A DNA stretch of 64,000 bases from Mangrovibacter yixingensis (GTDB lineage: Bacteria; Pseudomonadota; Gammaproteobacteria; Enterobacterales; Enterobacteriaceae). Location of the stretch: contig NZ_JAIVKM010000001.1 of NCBI RefSeq assembly GCF_020523985.1, positions 1,116,001 to 1,180,000 of the forward strand, read 5' to 3'. Within the stretch, counting starts at the first letter, position 1. Each line of letters opens with the position of its first letter. A model generated the notes under the pieces. It searched no databases. It saw only the letters and a list, made by a program, of their open reading frames with translations, and had not been told where the DNA came from. The translations under genes were made by a program, and so were the position numbers. This document shows positions 60,860 through 64,000 of this stretch, one piece after another.

Positions 60860-62788
60860 ATGCCTGTAATTACGCTTCCTGACGGCAGTCAACGTAGTTT
60901 TGACCATGCTGTAAGTCCACTGGATGTTGCGCTTGATATTGGCCCAGGGCTGGCAAAAGCCTGTGTTGCTGGGCGGGTAAATGGTGAACTGGTTGATGCA
61001 ACCGATTTGATCGAGAGCGACGCAACCCTGGCTATCATTACCGCAAAAGATGCTGAGGGGCTTGAAATCATTCGCCACTCTTGTGCTCACTTACTGGGGC
61101 ACGCCATCAAGCAACTGTGGCCTAAAACAAAAATGGCTATTGGCCCGGTGATCGACAATGGTTTCTACTATGATGTCGACCTGGACCATACATTGACTCA
61201 GGAAGATATTGACCAGCTTGAAAAGCGTATGCATGAGCTGGCAGAGAAGAATTACGACGTCATCAAGAAAAAAGTGTCATGGGCCGAAGCACGCCAGGCA
61301 TTTGTTGAACGCGGTGAAAGCTACAAAATCGCTATTCTTGATGAGAATATCAGTCATGATGACCGCCCGGGGCTTTATCATCATGAAGAATATATTGATA
61401 TGTGCCGTGGGCCGCATGTGCCGAATATGCGTTTCTGCCACTATTTTAAATTGATGAAAACGGCAGGGGCATACTGGCGTGGCGACAGCAATAATAAAAT
61501 GCTGCAACGTATTTACGGCACTGCCTGGCCGGATAAGAAACAATTAAACTCTTATCTGCAACGCCTGGAAGAAGCGGCAAAACGTGACCATCGTAAGATT
61601 GGTAAGCAGCTGGACCTGTATCATATGCAGGAAGAAGCGCCGGGTATGGTGTTCTGGCACAATGACGGCTGGACTGTCTTCCGTGAACTGGAAACCTTTG
61701 TTCGCTCTAAGCTGAAAGAATACCAGTATCAGGAAGTGAAAGGGCCGTTCATGATGGACCGTGTGCTGTGGGAAAGAACAGGGCACTGGGACAACTATAA
61801 AGATGCTATGTTTACTACTTCTTCAGAGAACCGTGAATATTGCATTAAGCCAATGAACTGCCCTGGTCATGTGCAAATTTTTAATCAGGGTTTGAAATCT
61901 TACCGTGATTTGCCATTGCGTATGGCTGAGTTCGGTAGTTGCCACCGAAATGAGCCATCAGGTGCATTGCATGGCTTGATGCGTGTTCGTGGCTTTACCC
62001 AGGATGATGCGCATATCTTCTGTACTGAAGATCAGGTTCGCGATGAAGTGAACGGCTGTATTCGTATGGTCTACGATATGTACAGCACGTTCGGTTTTGA
62101 AAAAATTGTTGTTAAGCTGTCTACGCGTCCTGAAAAGCGTATTGGTTCTGACGAAATGTGGGACCGTGCTGAAGCAGATCTTGCAGTAGCACTTGAAGAA
62201 AATAATATCCCGTTTGAATATCAACCGGGTGAAGGCGCGTTTTACGGGCCGAAAATTGAATTTACTCTGTATGATTGCCTCGATCGTGCATGGCAGTGTG
62301 GTACTGTCCAGTTGGACTTCTCGCTGCCGTCTCGTTTGAGTGCATCTTACGTGGGTGAAAATAACGAACGCCAGGTTCCGGTTATGATTCACCGTGCAAT
62401 TCTGGGTTCAATGGAACGCTTTATTGGTATTCTGACTGAAGAGTTCGCCGGGTTCTTCCCAACATGGTTGGCTCCTGTTCAGGTTGTCGTTATGAATATT
62501 ACTGACGGGCAGGCAGAATATGTGAACGAATTGACCCAAAAATTGCAAAATGCGGGCATTCGTGTAAAAGCAGACTTGAGAAACGAGAAGATTGGCTTTA
62601 AAATCCGCGAGCACACTTTACGTCGGGTGCCCTATATGTTGGTCTGCGGTGATAAAGAGGTCGAAGCTGGCAAAGTGGCCGTTCGTACCCGCCGCGGTAA
62701 AGACCTTGGCAGTCTGGACGTAAATGAAGTGATCGAGAAGCTGCAACAAGAAATTCGCAGCCGCAGTCTTCATCAAATGGAGGAATAA
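60860..62788 (+). CDS. thrS: Threonyl-tRNA synthetase
   Basis: A 642-residue class II synthetase, same length as E. coli ThrRS. N-terminal TGS domain (1-61), editing domain (about 62-224, with [16 protein letters not shown] and the editing-site residues), catalytic core (about 225-535) with zinc ligand Cys in [13 protein letters not shown] and motif 2 [13 protein letters not shown]-like [17 protein letters not shown], and the anticodon-binding domain at the end. ATG 60860 follows AAGGA. It regulates its own translation through the leader operator. infC begins 3 bases after its stop. Confidence 0.98.
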   Translation: MPVITLPDGSQRSFDHAVSPLDVALDIGPGLAKACVAGRVNGELVDATDLIESDATLAIITAKDAEGLEIIRHSCAHLLGHAIKQLWPKTKMAIGPVIDNGFYYDVDLDHTLTQEDIDQLEKRMHELAEKNYDVIKKKVSWAEARQAFVERGESYKIAILDENISHDDRPGLYHHEEYIDMCRGPHVPNMRFCHYFKLMKTAGAYWRGDSNNKMLQRIYGTAWPDKKQLNSYLQRLEEAAKRDHRKIGKQLDLYHMQEEAPGMVFWHNDGWTVFRELETFVRSKLKEYQYQEVKGPFMMDRVLWERTGHWDNYKDAMFTTSSENREYCIKPMNCPGHVQIFNQGLKSYRDLPLRMAEFGSCHRNEPSGALHGLMRVRGFTQDDAHIFCTEDQVRDEVNGCIRMVYDMYSTFGFEKIVVKLSTRPEKRIGSDEMWDRAEADLAVALEENNIPFEYQPGEGAFYGPKIEFTLYDCLDRAWQCGTVQLDFSLPSRLSASYVGENNERQVPVMIHRAILGSMERFIGILTEEFAGFFPTWLAPVQVVVMNITDGQAEYVNELTQKLQNAGIRVKADLRNEKIGFKIREHTLRRVPYMLVCGDKEVEAGKVAVRTRRGKDLGSLDVNEVIEKLQQEIRSRSLHQMEE

Positions 62789-63334
<546 letters not shown>

Positions 63335-63339
63335 GCTAC

Positions 63340-64000
<661 letters not shown>

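Overview
The window is a chromosomal segment of a gamma-proteobacterium in the order Enterobacterales. Gene content and order closely match the E. coli/Salmonella region from yeaN/yeaM through gapA, sppA, the ast operon, pfkB and thrS to rplT. Base composition looks moderate (not computed). Many proteins align along their whole length with remembered E. coli homologues (YeaG, YeaH, GapA, NadE, TcyP and others). The genus is not resolved. Differences from E. coli include no yeaI/yeaJ/yeaL between yeaH and nimR, a kduD inserted between ydjM and hxpB, a chromosomal umuDC, and several small unknown genes at the left end.

Layout. 1-6300: accessory end with a truncated unknown gene, an OppA-like peptide-binding protein, a Nudix hydrolase, an unknown gene behind a consensus LexA box, uspF, a solitary periplasmic DsbA-like protein, a BssS-like protein and a small unknown protein. 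6404-10329: DUF3574 lipoprotein, nupC, a pair of tandem paralogous small-RNA candidates, a small unknown protein and a glutamine-amidotransferase-like protein. 10393-21925: nimT/nimR, yeaK, yeaGH, mipA, yeaE, yeaD, gapA, msrB, yeaC. 22165-31054: sppA-ansA-pncA, ydjA-selD-topB-ynjH, nudG, xthA. 31482-37544: complete arginine succinyltransferase operon astCADBE with a sigma54-type promoter. 37944-51768: spy, a YfcZ-family gene, ves, yddG, nadE/osmE, an unknown membrane protein, tcyP, ydjM, kduD, hxpB, yniB, yniA, pfkB, ydiY, a small exported protein, glpM. 51852-59880: a chemoreceptor, umuDC, a CSS/EAL phosphodiesterase and betT. 60860-64000: thrS-infC-rpmI-rplT, cut inside rplT.

Themes. Stress and stationary-phase physiology (yeaGH, uspF, spy, osmE, ves), nitrogen scavenging (ast) and NAD recycling (pncA, nadE) lie among housekeeping genes. 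Three loci carry LexA boxes: umuDC, ydjM (two overlapping boxes) and the unknown gene at 2910, so that gene is probably an undescribed SOS member. The most novel item is the minus-strand RNA pair at 8344-8690. Two copies about 200 bp apart share an internal stem-loop, an identical unpaired TCATTCC segment complementary to a Shine-Dalgarno-like GGAATGA, and a strong intrinsic terminator, and one has a TTGACA promoter. Together they look like a pair of sibling base-pairing sRNAs. All similarity statements rest on recall of known families; no database search was possible.
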